A stretch of DNA of 64,000 nucleotides from NCBI GenBank assembly GCA_025200525.1, contig CM045770.1:122303429-122367428 (forward strand), written 5' to 3'. This DNA is from Camellia lanceoleosa. Its lineage: Eukaryota; Streptophyta; Magnoliopsida; Ericales; Theaceae. The position numbers and the translations under genes are program-made. The notes below the pieces were generated by a model, which was given only the letters and a program-made list of their open reading frames with translations, was not told the DNA's origin and searched no databases. Of this stretch, positions 33,151 through 45,659 are shown in pieces; position 1 is the first letter of the stretch, and each line of letters opens with the position of its first letter.

Positions 33151-34394
33151 ATCCTCTAGCGATAACGGCATACACGCCCAGATGACCTCGATCAACTGCT
33201 CACCATCGGAGCACTAAATTCTTACCTTGTTGGGACGAAGAAGCCCCTGGTTGGCCTCGAGGCTGGCCCGGTGGCAGGCGGTGACTCTGAGTCTGCCTCG
33301 AACCAAGAGGCACCGGATGTGCCCACCAAGTAGGCAAAACCTCTTCATGTGCCTGGTGACCGCACTGAAAACACGATAATGGCTGACCTCTACTCTGACT
33401 CTGGCTCTGAGATCGAGCCGAAGAAGATGCTGTTCTCTGAACTCCTCCCCTCTGAGGACAAACTGGAGACTTGTGACCCAGCTGGGCACACTTGAAGCAG
33501 TGCGTCTCGACTACCCTTCGGAACTAGCACTCGGCCTTTGGAAAAGTGGATCTAGAAAAACTACTCGAGGGCTGGCGAGGTGAAACCTCTCGCCTCTGCC
33601 ATCACCACTGGCCGATCGACTCCTCTTGGAGCCTTTCGCCTTTCTTCCTCCTCGCAGCGATCTCGGTATGGTGCTGCATCAACCAAACGCCCAAAATCCC
33701 TAATCATAGTTGGCATAACTCTCAATTTGAGCGCCTCAACTTCTTCTCGAATTCTATGCAACGGCGTTCCTCGATCGCCACTAACTCGAGGTGCAAACAC
33801 GGACAAACTAGTAAATGAGGCCTCGAACTCGACCAGCGACAAAGCGTTACGCTCAAGATGGCAAAGCGATCTCTCAACTTCTCTGAGCAATGGAGGCAGT
33901 ACTTCACGAAAAGCATCAACAAACTCCTTCCAAGTACCTCCAATCGACCTTTGGTGAACTTCCACCATTGACCGCATCCCTTTCATTTGGAAAGATGCCA
34001 AGGTCACCTTCAACCCCTCGTCTTCGATGCCAAGCATCTCAAAGGTTTTCGTTGTCTGTTCGAGCCATTCGTCTCCCTTAAGCGGCTCGCTAGGATCACC
34101 TACAAACACTTCCGGTTGAGACCGGAAATACTCCCTCTTCAGAAAAGAAGGCCCTGCATCTGCAGCAACTTCAGATTTGGAACTACGGGTGGATTCGCGA
34201 CCCTCGAGAATGTCCATCGATGCAGAAATGCCCTGCTATCTCTTGGGCCAAAGTGCCCATAAGCTTTGTCCTACTGGCTCGGCCACATTGGCCGGGCCAA
34301 CACCCTCCTGAACTGCCGGAATCTCCTCCGGTATAGGCACTTCCTGCCTAGTCTGCCTACCACGCCTACCACGACCTTGTCCTCGTCCTGACAT
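33151..34394 (-). pseudogene. Left B unit: gag, heavily frameshifted
   Basis: The ATG at 34394 is preceded by TTCCTTTATTAG|G. Capsid pieces are readable between 34217 and 33561 (SFLKREYFRSQPEVFVGDP), but the QWW motif seen in the right copy is lost through small indels. Knuckle-coding sequence near 33480-33330 is fragmented. The right unit (40564-41750) gives the cleaner version. Confidence 0.82.
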
Positions 34395-34789
34395 CCTAAT
34401 AAAGGAAACAAAGACGTTAGTACTCTAAACAACATGCCAAAACTATGACACTCGCGTCCTAATACATTGGACAACAATAAATCACACCACGTAAGCACAT
34501 AATCACATAAGCACCTCACAATTTCATTCTGGATAATGATAGTCGAGGCGTCCCTAAAGTTCGGTTGGAAACAACATTGATCAGGTGCCTTTCCAACAAG
34601 ACTTTCAAGGACTCAAGGATCCAATCAACATCCAAGGAACTACATTCCATACCCACATAGTCACATAAACATGTTATCATATAAGCATGGAATTATTACA
34701 CTAAGTCTCTATCAAGCGAGACGAACCCATTGTGATACTAATCACTTCCACGTACCCAAAGTATTGAACCCGTGCGCTCGATACCAAGT
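34395..34789 (-). other. Left B unit: leader between primer site and gag
   Basis: The untranslated leader contains the primer site at about 34776-34788, which reads TTGGTATCGAGCG here instead of TTGGTATCAGAGCG (one CAG damaged), and ends in the acceptor-like CCTTTATTAG before gag. Confidence 0.7.
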
Positions 34790-36757
34790 TATAACGCCCT
34801 CAAAATGCAACCCATTAAATATAAAACAAAACATGCATTATTAAAAGAAAGCATTTTATTACATCAATCATCCGAGTCTTATGAAATGAAATACCATAAT
34901 AAATGCCCTAAAGGCTTACATCTTGCCAAGCCAATACTTGGACACAATTCACTGAGTTCTAACTCAGAAACAGATAAAGCCCTAGGCTTGAAAGATTACA
35001 TTATTCAAATAAAACAAATAAAAGTAAATAAACAAATCTTCAAGTCCAATCCTCACAAGCTATGTCCTTGGAGGGAGTGAACCACCTGAACCTGATAAAT
35101 AAAGTTCCCATATAGGGTGAGCCACAACCCAATAGAGAAATACTAAACCAATCACAAGAATTAACTAAAGTATTAGCATCTGATACATGGTTAACACACT
35201 ATAATCAAGTGACAATATTCATGACACGAATGTCTACACTGCCTATGACACATTGTCTATGGCACATTTTACTTCCCACTTATGGCTCAGAACTTGGCCA
35301 AATAACTCAACAGGACTTCATCTTTTATTATCATTACTTTCAATTCAACAGGAATAACAATTCAAGTTAGACCTAATCATAACAAATACACATGTTGGTA
35401 TTGTATCAATCATAATCAATTCACTTCCATACTTCCCTACTGATACACATTTTAGTGATGTATCATAACAACAATAAATAGACATATGCCTATTAATCAA
35501 TAAGCACACATAAGAGTGATGCTACTGGAGTCCATCCCCTATCTCCTCCCAATAAATCCGGTTTAGAGGTCCATCCCCTATCTTCCCCTAAACCGTGGAG
35601 TTCATCCCCTATCTTCTCCAAACGACATGCATATGCAATGAAACACGCAATTGCCATATACAACACATAATTAATACACAAATGTTCTGTATTAACTCAA
35701 CGGTCAAACAATTGACCCAATTCCAGTTATGCCTAAGCCGCATGCAAGGTCTACAACAATCAATGGCTATCCTCCACCGATAACCCAAAACAGTTATTTC
35801 TAAGCGAGAAATAAATACATCAATGAATGTAAATTCAACATTCCCAAAGGTAAATATTTAAACCACCCAATCCCATGAATTAAACCAAATTCCACTTTGT
35901 TCCTTTAAATTAATTACACAAATTAATCTAAACCAAAACCCTAAGGTTTCTTCCAAAATTACCAAACTACCCCCACATATCGAAATTACCAAACTACCCC
36001 CATATACCAAAATACCAACACTTAGGATTAAAGCGTATAAATGGAGTAGGAAATCCCTACCTCGAAGGAAGAACCCAAAGGAGAAGATGAAGAAGATGCT
36101 CGAAACTCCAAAATGCTCCAAATCAACAACTGCTCAGATTAAATGAAAGCCCTCACTCTCCTCTATCTTATTTGTAAAAGAACTAGGGTAGAAACACACC
36201 CTAACTAGATCAAACCTAGGAGAAAAGGTGTTTAGAGAAGAAACGTCGGACTTTAGGGTTTGGGATCAAAAAGAATGAGAAACTGCCCTAAAAATCCCGC
36301 TGCTGCGTTTAAATACTGGACAGGCTCGCTCGAGCGAAGACCTGGTCGCTCGAGCGACCAGACACAAAAACATAACTCGCTCGAGCGAAAAGAAGCTCGC
36401 TCGAGCCAAAGACAAACCATCTCGCTCGAGCGAAGGAAAGCTCGCTCGAGCCAACAAATACTGCCCTCAGGTCTAGCACTGGACGCAACCCTCGCTCGAG
36501 CCAAGAAAGGTTCGCTCGAGCGACGAACCAAAAGAAGGACCTCGCTCGAGCGAAGAGAAGCTCGCTCGAGCGACCAAAATCGAACATCAAGAATTGGTTT
36601 CTAGACTCAACCAACTCAGTAATCAACACCGCCCAAAACATCTTATAACCAAAGAATAAGGAATCAAGGACAACAACGACAATAATATGGCAGCGGAATC
36701 CACGGAACATAAGTCAGGATACAATACTCAAATGGGAAAAAAGACCGGGTCGCTATA
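34790..36757 (-). mobile_element. Element B middle LTR, shared by both units, apparently hybrid
   Basis: The LTR is 1968 bp. At 35127 and 35155 it has the bases of the right LTR; at 35311 and close to its right end (CGGAAT and ACATAAG) it has the bases of the left LTR. That is the expected product of one crossover between a left and a right LTR. The array of CTCGAG palindromes (36320-36580) is intact. The terminal TG has become TA at 34790-34791. Confidence 0.88.
36320..36580. repeat. CTCGAG palindrome array, middle LTR of element B
   Basis: About thirteen GCTCGAGCGA/GCTCGAGCC units; the same array lies at 43690-43945 in the right LTR. Confidence 0.88.
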
Positions 36758-37152
36758 ACCTCCTTAAAAGAATTTCGTCCCGAAATTAAACATGAGTTTG
36801 TAAAAACAAGTTTTCTCAATTCCCAATGATATTATAAAACAATAAACAACATTTGACCAATATTGGTCACTTCATCTCTTATCAAGAGGCATCTCACAAT
36901 ATGTATAAACCAACGTATATTTCAACCTGCATCTATATTATGCATTAATCTTTTCAATGTTAACAATTCCCATATCATATTCAATCTCATGATATAAATA
37001 ACACATTCAATATATAAATGTTATACTCCACTTCCATAAAAAGGCAAGTTTCAAAATGTTAACATTAAACCAAAACATTCTCCATGTTTTCCTAACTTAA
37101 GACATATATAAAACTCTTAAGTTCAACAATATTACATAATCTAAATACAAGA

Positions 37153-38474
37153 TTATAAATCAGTAAACAATCCCGGATATTTCTCACGGACTTCCAACTC
37201 ACGTTCCCAAGTGGCCTCCTCCACTCCGTGATGCTTCCACAAAACTTTCACCAAAGGGATGGTTTTGCCACGCAAAACTTGATCCCGCCTATCCAAGACT
37301 TGAACCGGTCTCTCCTCATATGAGACATCCTCATCAATAACTAAATCAGTCCAATCCAATACATGTGACGGATCTGGCTCATACTTCCGAAGCATACTCA
37401 CATGAAACACGTCATGAACTCCGGATAACTGCGGTGGCAAGGCTAAACGATAAGCAGCCTCGCCAATCCTCTCAAGGATCTCAAAAGGCCCAATGAACAG
37501 GGGACGACTTCCGCTCTTCCCAAACCTCATCAACCCTCGTTTGGGTGATATCTTCAGAAAGACATGATCACCCACCTCAAACTCCAAAGGTCTCCTCCTA
37601 CGGTCGGCATAAGATTTCTGACGACTCTGTGCTGTAACCAGCCTCTTACGGATAAGCTCAACTTTCTCCGTTGTTTCCCTCACCAACTCCGGACCCAACA
37701 AAGGTGCATCACCCACCTCGGCCCAACAAACTGGAGATCTACGATTCGGCCATACAAGGCCTCAAGCGGTGCCATACCGATGCTAGTGAAAGCTATTGTT
37801 GTAGGCAAACTCCACTAATGGCAAGTGCCTCTCCCACGACCCACTAAAGTCGAGAACACAACCTCAAGCATATCCTCAAGGATCTGAATAATGCGCCGAT
37901 GCCCGTCGGTCACGAGGATGATAAGCCGTACTAAAAGTCAACTTAGTGCCTAAAGCACTCTGCAAACTCTGCCACAACCTGGCAGTAAAACGAGGATCTC
38001 TATCTGAGACGATCGTCACTGGGACCCCGTGCAACCTCACTATGTCCCGAACATACAACTCAGCAAGATGATCTACTGAATCTCTAACGCGCATAGGAAT
38101 GAAGTGCGCTGACTTCGTCAACCGATCTACCACCACCCAAATGGCATCACTACCCCGCTGAGTCCTCGGAAGACCCACGACGAAGTCCATAGTGACATGC
38201 TCCCACTTCCACTCGGCAATAGGCAAGGGTTGCAACAAACCCGCTGGCCTCTGATGCTCGGCCTTCACTTGCTGACAAGTAAGGCACCTAGATACAAAGT
38301 CGCCACATCTCTCTTCATACCCATACAGGCTGGCGACTCAAATCTGATACATCTTAGTACCTCCGGATGCACAAAGCGCGAATGATGAAACTCTCGAAGT
38401 ACCTCCTCTCGGCAAGACTCCGGCACAAACAAACGGTCTCGGTATCTCACACTCAGGTCGGGATACACCGCCAC
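37153..38474 (-). pseudogene. Right B unit: integrase and chromodomain
   Basis: The HHCC region, [51 protein letters not shown] and the C-terminal GPF and chromodomain-like tail (ending KYPGLFTDL at 37153) are readable in two main pieces. Breaks lie at about 38300-38370 and 37740-37920. Each break is clean at the homologous place in element A, and the first is also clean in the left unit. Confidence 0.85.
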
Positions 38475-38529
38475 ACCCTTCTCAACCTTCCCATTAGAAA
38501 TCTTCTCTCGGAGAGATTCTACCTCAAGA

Positions 38530-39930
38530 TTACCCCCTCTGAGCCTCTAATACTCGAGTCACAAGTGTAGGCTGTGCGACAACAGAAAACAAGGCCGCAG
38601 CCTCAACGGATTCGCCCAGATGCAAATCAAACTCCCCAACTGCACCTAACATCTCCCACTCCCGGATGGCTATACTAGCTAAGTCACCAACAGATTTTCT
38701 GCTAAGGGCATCAGCCACAACATTGGCCTTCCCCGGATGATAGTGCAACTCGAAGTCATAATCCTCAATGAACTCCATCCACCTCCTCTGCCTCAAATTC
38801 AGGTCTTTCTGTGTGAACAAATATTTGACTCTTATGATCCGAGAATACCTCGAACCTCTCACCATAAAGATAATGTCTCCAAATCTTCAAGGCAAATATC
38901 ACAGCTGCTAATTCTAAATCATGCGTAGGGTAATTCTTCTCGTGAATTTTCAACTGACGTGAGCCATAGGCAACCACTTTCCCTTCTTGCATCAACACAC
39001 AACCCAGACCCTCTCGTGAGGCGTCACAGTAAACGGCATAACCCAACCCTCTCCTCGGAATTATCATGACCGGAGCGGTGGTCAATCTAACCTTCAACTC
39101 CTGAAACGACATTTCACAAGTCTCACTCCAAACAAATTTGACTCCTTCCGAGTCAACCTAGTCAACAGTGAAGCTAACGGAGAAATCCTTCACAAACCGA
39201 GCGATAATACCCGGCTAATCGAGCTGTAAATCGGATCTCAAACACACTCTTAGGTGTGCCCAATCTTGCCTTGCCTCGGTCTTGGATGTATCAACCCACA
39301 CCCTTCCCCGAAACTACATGGCCTAAGAACTTCACCTCTTTTAGCCGAACTCACACTTTCGAACTTAGCATAAAGCTTATGGGCTCTAAGTAACTCTAGC
39401 ACCACTCTCAAGTGTGTCTCGTGCTCCTCCTCACGAAGGTGAATAAATTAATATGTCGCCCACAAAGACGACTACAAAAGCGATCAAAAATTCCCGGAAG
39501 ATCCGGTTCATCAAATCCATAAATCTTTAGGTGCATTGGTGAGCCCAAACGGCATCACCAGAACTCATAGTGGCCATACTGCGTCGGAATGTCGTCTTGA
39601 ATATCCTCCTTCGACTCTCAACCGATGATAACCCGATCTCAAGTCTATCTTAGAGAAACAACGGGAACCCTTCAATGGTCAAACAAATCATCTATACGAG
39701 GCATAGGGTACTTATTCTTAACCGTAGTCCCGATTCAATTTCCGGTAATCTATACAGGTCTCAAAGCACCACCTTTCTTCTTAGCGAATAGGGCGGTGCT
39801 CCCCATGGTAAACACTAGGGCGAATATAGCCCTTATCTAGCAACTCCTGGAGTTGAACCTTCAACTCAACTAACTCGGTGGGCGAAAGGTGCCATAGAAA
39901 TCGGCCGTCTTGCACTAAATCAATAGAGAA
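38530..39930 (-). pseudogene. Right B unit: RT and RNase H, RT heavily damaged
   Basis: RNase H (38530-39112) is largely readable ([44 protein letters not shown]). The RT part (39113-39930) matches the left unit along its length but carries an indel every few tens of bases, many at CTG or CAG (for example CAACTGGTC reading CAATGGTC). No continuous RT frame exists. Confidence 0.82.
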
Positions 39931-40174
39931 CTCAATCTCTCGATGAGGTGGCAAACCAACAAGATCCTCGGGAAACGTCCAGGGTACTCACAAACCACCC
40001 TCGGTAACACAATCTGGTCTCATCACACTCACTACTCAAAGCTAGCAAGTAGACCACTAAGCTCACTCCGCCCTCGCGGATCGTACCACAGTGGCAAAAC
40101 ACTACCAACCTGTCCCCGAGAAAATGGAAACGTTCTCCGCTAATCGTACAACAAGTGACTCTCGACGGTAGCAA

Positions 40175-40492
40175 TCAATAAATGCCGGTATGGCGACAAC
40201 CATCCATACCCAAAATAACATCGAAGCCCTTCATGGGCATAACCACAAAAGAAAAAGGGATTCTATGATCATCAACCTCTATATCACAACTCCTAACACC
40301 TTGTTTCAAAATCAATTCGCCCCCAAGTGGTGACACTACACAAATAGGAGATGCTAACTGTGCTAACTCCAACTCCAAAATAGACGCGAATGCAGCAGAC
40401 ACAAAAGAATGAGATGCACCCGTATCGATCAAAACACTAGCAACTGAATTGCAAAACAAGAAGGTACCTCTCACAACCGACGGAGCCGGCAC
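40175..40492 (-). pseudogene. Right B unit: protease with intact Asp-Thr-Gly
   Basis: A frame of 105 codons with FLFCNSVASVLIDTGASHSF and FDVILGMD, followed by a frameshift. It shows the ancestral active site that is Asp-Met-Gly in element A. Confidence 0.85.
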
Positions 40493-40563
40493 CAGATCTG
40501 CTTGCAGTAAAGATACACGCCCAGATGACCTCGATCAACTGCTCACCCATGGAGCACTAAATC

Positions 40564-41750
40564 TTACTGTTGGGGACGAAGAAGCCCCCTGGTTGGCCCT
40601 CGAGGCTCGAATGGCGAGCGGTGACTCTGAGTCTGCCTCGAACCAGTAGCACCAGATGTGCCACCCAACTGTGGGCAAAACCTCTTCATGTGCCCTGGCT
40701 GACCGCACTGAAAACACGATAATGGCTGACCTCTACTCTGACTCTGGCTCTGAGATCGAGCCGAAGAAGATGCTGCTCTCTGAACTCCTCCCCTCTGAGG
40801 ACAAACTGGAGACTTGTGACCCAGCTGGCCACACTTGAAACAGGTAACGTCTCCCTGACTACCCTTCCCAGAACTAGCACTCGGCACTGGAAAAGTGGAT
40901 CTAGAAAAACTACTCTGAGGCTGCTGAGGAGTGAAACCTCTCTGCCTCCCCGCCATCACTCCTCTTGGAGCCTTTACGCCTTTCTTCCTCCTCCGCATCG
41001 CGATCTCGGTGTAATTGCTGCATCAACCAAACGCCCAAAATCCCTAATCATAGTTGGCACAACTCTCAATTTGAGGCCGCGCCTCAACTTCTTCTCGAAT
41101 TCTATGCAACGGCGTTCCTCAGTCGCCACTAACTCAGGTGCAAACCTGGACAAACTAGTAAATGAGGCCTCGAACTCAGCCACTGACAAACTGTTCTGCT
41201 CAAGATGGCAAAACTGATCTCTCAACTTCTTCTGAACAGCTGGAGACAAGTACTTCACCTGAAAAGCATCAACAAACTCCTTCCAAGTACCTCCAATACG
41301 ACCTTTGGTGAACTTCCACCACTGACCCGCATCCCCTTTCAGCTGGAAAGATGCCAAGGTCACCTTCAACCCCTCGTCTTCGATGCCAAGCATCTCAAAC
41401 GTTTTCGTTGTCTGTTCGAGCCATTCGTCTGCCTTAAGCGGCTCGCTAGGATCACCTACAAACACGTCCGGTTGAGACCGGAAAAACTCCCTCTTCAGAA
41501 AAGAAGGCCCTGCATCTGCAGCAACTACCGGTGCTGGAACTACCTGGGCTGGATTCGCAGCCCTCAGAATGTCCACTGATGCCTGAAATGCCCCTGCTAT
41601 CTCTTGGGCCAAAGTGCCCATAAACTGCTGTCCTACTGGCTCGGCCACATTGGCCTGGCCAACACCCTCCTGAACTGCCGGAATCTCCTCCGGTATAGGC
41701 ACTTCCTGCCTAGTCTGCCTACCACGCCTACGACCTGCGTCGCCCGACAT
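40564..41750 (-). pseudogene. Right B unit: gag with capsid and two zinc knuckles, one frameshift
   Basis: The ATG at 41750 (MSGDAGRRRGRQTRQE) begins a clean 258-codon stretch with the retrotransposon gag domain (LKGDAGQWWKFTKGRIGG, LSRFAPELVATEERR). A frameshift at about 40990 separates it from the C-terminal part, which has two CCHC knuckles: CFKCGQLGHKSPVC (about 40850) and CFQCGQPGHMKRFC (about 40700). The two parts overlap by 25 bp. Capsid and nucleocapsid functions package element RNA. Confidence 0.88.
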
Positions 41751-41766
41751 CCTAATAAAGGAAACA
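41748..41766 (-). promoter_or_regulatory. Splice-acceptor-like site before gag ATG (right B unit)
   Basis: The minus strand reads TTTCCTTTATTAG|G ATG, AG at 41753-41752. With the donor at 43424-43423 it defines a possible 1673-nt leader intron that includes the primer site at about 42138-42151. Confidence 0.4.
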
Positions 41767-42137
41767 AAGACGTTAGTACTCTAAACAACATGCCAAAACT
41801 ATGACACTCGCGTCCTAATACATTGGACAACAATAAATCACACCACGTAAGCACATAATCACATAAGCACCTACGAATTTCATTCCTGGATAATGATAGT
41901 CCCGAGGCGTCCCTAAAGTTCCGGTTGGAAACAACATTGATCAGGTGCCTTTCCAACAAGACTTTCAAGGACTCAAGGATCCAATCAACATCCAAGGAAC
42001 TACATTCCATACCCACATAGTCACATAAACATGTTATCATATAAGCATGGAATTATTACACTAAGTCTCTATCAAACGAGACGAACCCATTGTGATACTA
42101 ATCACTTCCCACGTACCCAAAGTATTCGAACCCGGTA

Positions 42138-42151
42138 CGCTCTGATACCAA
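42138..42151 (-). other. Primer binding site, right unit of element B
   Basis: The minus strand reads TTGGTATCAGAGCG next to the right LTR, complementary to initiator-Met tRNA. Confidence 0.92.
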
Positions 42152-42153
42152 GT

Positions 42154-44128
42154 TGTAACGCCCTCAAAATGCAACCCATTAAATATAAAACAAAACATGC
42201 ATTATTAAAAGAAAGCATTTTATTACATCAATCATCCGAGTCTTATGAAATGAAATACCATAATAAATGCCCTAAAGGCTTACATCTTGCCAAGCCAATA
42301 CTTGGACACAATTCACTGAGTTCTAACTCAGAAACAGATAAAGCCCTAGGCTTGAAAGATTACATTATTCAAATAAAACAAATAAAAGTAAATAAACAAA
42401 TCTTCAAGTCCAATCCTCACAAGCTATGTCCTTGGAGGGAGTGAACCACCTGAACCTGATAAATAAAGTTCCCATATAGGGTGAGCCACAACCCAATAGA
42501 GAAATACTAAACCAATCACAAGAATTAACTAAAGTATTAGCATCTGATACATGGTTAACACACTATAATCAAGTGACAATATTCATGACACGAATGTCTA
42601 CACTGCCTATGACACATTGTCTATGGCACATTTTACTTCCCACTTATGGCTCAGAACTTGGCCAAATAACTCAATAGGACTTCATCTTTTATTATCATTA
42701 CTTTCAATTCAACAGGAATAACAATTCAAGTTAGACCTAATCATAACAAATACACATGTTGGTATTGTATCAATCATAATCAATTCACTTCCATACTTCC
42801 CTACTGATACACATTTTAGTGATGTATCATAACAACAATAAATAGACATATGCCTATTAATCAATAAGCACACATAAGAGTGATGCTACTGGAGTCCATC
42901 CCCTATCTCCTCCCAATAAATCCGGTTTAGAGGTCCATCCCCTATCTTCCCCTAAACCGTGGAGTTCATCCCCTATCTTCTCCAAACGACATGCATATGC
43001 AATGAAACACGCAATTGCCATATACAACACATAATTAATACACAAATGTTCTGTATTAACTCAACGGTCAAACAATTGACCCAATTCCAGTTATGCCTAA
43101 GCCGCATGCAAGGTCTACAACAATCAATGGCTATCCTCCACCGATAACCCAAAACAGTTATTTCTAAGCGAGAAATAAATACATCAATGAATGTAAATTC
43201 AACATTCCCAAAGGTAAATATTTAAACCACCCAATCCCATGAATTAAACCAAATTCCACTTTGTTCCTTTAAATTAATTACACAAATTAATCTAAACCAA
43301 AACCCTAAGGTTTCTTCCAAAATTACCAAACTACCCCCACATATCGAAATTACCAAACTACCCCCATATACCAAAATACCAACACTTAGGATTAAAGCGT
43401 ATAAATGGAGTAGGAAATCCCTACCTCGAAGGAAGAACCCAAAGGAGAAGATGAAGAAGATGCTCGAAACTCCAAAATGCTCCAAATCAACAACTGCTCA
43501 GATTAAATGAAAGCCCTCACTCTCCTCTATCTTATTTGTAAAAGAACTAGGGTAGAAACACACCCTAACTAGATCAAACCTAGGAGAAAAGGTGTTTAGA
43601 GAAGAAGAAACGTCGGACTTTAGGGTTTGGGATCAAAAAGAATGAGAAACTGCCCTAAAAATCCCGCTGCTGCGTTTAAATACTGGACAGGCTCGCTCGA
43701 GCGAAGACCTGGTCGCTCGAGCGACCAGACACAAAAACATAACTCGCTCGAGCGAAAAGAAGCTTGCTCGAGCCAAAGACAAACCATCTCGCTCGAGCGA
43801 AGGAAAGCTCGCTCGAGCCAACAAATACTGCCCTCAGGTCTAGCACTGGACGCAACCCTCGCTCGAGCCAAGAAAGGTTCGCTCGAGCGACGAACCAAAA
43901 AGAAGGACCTCGCTCGAGCGAAGAGAAGCTCGCTCGAGCGACCAAGCTAAAAACTGAACATCAAGAATTGGTTTCTAGACTCAACCAACCTGTAATCAAC
44001 CTGCCCAAAACATCTTATAACCAAAGAATAAGGAATCAAGGACAACAACGACAATAATATGGCAACAGAATCCACGGAACGTAAGTCCGGATACAATACT
44101 CAAATGGGAAAAGACCGGGGTCGCTATA
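42154..44128 (-). mobile_element. Element B right LTR (5' LTR)
   Basis: The LTR is 1975 bp with a clean palindrome array (43690-43945), donor-like box at 43424 and termini as in the other copies. It is followed directly by ATTAT. Across the first 700 bp it differs from the middle LTR at about one position, so element B is young. Confidence 0.92.
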
Positions 44129-44409
44129 ATTATTTTGCTTTGGTTATGATTAATGAAATTACTTTGTGAGAAAGACAAATTATTATTTTGAATGATAATT
44201 TTTTTCACTATTACACAAATAGGTGACAGTGAATACATAGGGGGATAGATAGGTGACGTGAACAAATAAGCGTAAATCATTATTGTTCTTCTGGCCCCAA
44301 AAGATTAGAAGTTGGGGCTATTATCCCCAAATGTTTCAAAATTAAATTTATGGCCCGAGTGTCTTTAATTTTTTCCCTTCACTGCAAGAAAAGTGGGCTT
44401 AAAAGATGG

Positions 44410-44790
44410 AAGCATTTGCGACAGCACACTTGTCGTCTCAAAAAGTGACTTTTTGTGACGGTACAACTTATTGCCGCGAAAAATATGAGTTTTTGCGACG
44501 ACACAATTTGTTGTCTCGGAAAAATAGAGTATTTGTGATGGCAGAAAATGTTGTCGCGAAAAATGAGAGTATTTGAGATGGCAGAAATTGTGTCGCAAAA
44601 AAAGAAGAGTATTTGTGACAGCAGAGATTGTTGTTGCAAAAAAATAGAGCTTTTATGACGGCACCAGCGGCAGTCGCAAAAAAAAATTAAAAAAAAATTA
44701 TACCTTTGAGACGGCTTCATGTATATACAATCACAAAATTGTTTGAATAAATACAACGGTATTTTTCTGTCGCAAAAAAAAAAAAAAAAA
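44410..44790. repeat. Left sub-terminal repeats of the CACTA element
   Basis: About seven ~40-bp units of the form 'tttttGCGACGGCAca...ttGTCGCaaaaat'. Each forms a short hairpin because GCGAC and GTCGC are inverted within a unit. This is typical of CACTA sub-terminal regions. Confidence 0.75.
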
Positions 44791-44859
44791 AAAAAATTAG
44801 AAAAACGACGTTGTCTTACTCTTTTGATATAACACGTCTCTTTTCACCCATTTTTTCAT

Positions 44860-45640
44860 CTTCTTATCTTTTTGTCTCTGTCTCTCTCTTCTCTTTCTCT
44901 CTCTTACTCATCCCTCTTCTTTGTCTGTCTGCCTGTCTGTCTGTCTGTCTCTGTCTCTGCCTCTCTCTCTCTTTCAACTCTGTTCTCTCTATGTCTCTCT
45001 CTTTTTCTATGTCTCTCTCTTTTTTTTTGTCCCTCTCTTATTCATATCTTTTCGCTCTCTTTCTCTATCTCTTTGTCTATCTCTTGATCATCTCTTGTTT
45101 CTTTCTCCTTTTCTGTCTCTCTCTATCTCTTTCACTCTCTATCTCTCTCTCTCTCACACACAGCACTCTTCTCTCTCTCTCTTTCTCTCTCTGTCTGCCA
45201 GTCTGTTTGTTTGTCTATCTCTCTTTCCCCGACTATATTCGCCTTACTCACTCTCTCCCTCTCCTCTTCTCTATTTACCGAGCTCCCTCTCAATTTATCG
45301 ATCCACTACAAGAAAATGCACTTTTAGCGACCACTTTGTATTTCTCTCGCTCATCACTCTGTTTCTCTATCTCTCTTCTCTATTTGTCTCTCACTCATCT
45401 CTCTCTCTCACCACTCATCTCCTCTACCACCTTCACCACTACTGCAAATGCCATTCCACTACCACCACTACTATCACGGTTACCACTCCACCTCTACGAC
45501 TACCATTACTACCACCAACGCCACCACTCCACTACCACCACCACCACTACTGCCACTACCACTACCATTGCATTTCCTCCACCACCACCATCACCTTTTA
45601 CCCACCACCTTCACCACTACTGTCGTTCCCTTTCCTCTAC
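44860..45640. repeat. CT-rich low-complexity block, then ACC-rich triplets
   Basis: Irregular CTCTCT/TGTCTG runs (44870-45440) followed by ACCACC/ACT triplets (45420-45640). Long open frames here encode only Ser/Leu/Phe or Thr/His/Pro and reflect composition. Confidence 0.85.
45304..45340 (+). mobile_element. Isolated CACTA terminus inside the CT-rich block
   Basis: CACTACAAGAAAATGCAC followed by TTTTAGCGACC matches the terminus of the MITE at 19782 but continues for only about 35 bp before CT-rich DNA resumes. Confidence 0.55.
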
Positions 45641-45659
45641 CACAAAAAATTAGTTCCTG

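Larger units (their letters stand above)
27458..44128 (-). mobile_element. Element B: tandem Tekay chromovirus, LTR-internal-LTR-internal-LTR, 16.7 kb
   Basis: Three LTRs (27458-29402, 34790-36757, 42154-44128) alternate with two interiors (29403-34789 and 36758-42153), all on the minus strand. The only target duplication is the outer pair ATTAT (27453-27457 and 44129-44133); the middle LTR has element sequence on both sides. One insertion that later gained an extra unit by unequal crossing-over between LTRs explains this. Diagnostic bases support it: the middle LTR matches the right LTR in its left part and the left LTR further right. An assembly error cannot be excluded because both interiors show consensus-quality problems. 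Confidence 0.9.

Noticed and set aside
27458..44128. Two independent Tekay insertions next to each other
   Set aside because: There is no target duplication at the inner junctions, both units share one middle LTR, and only the outer pair ATTAT matches.
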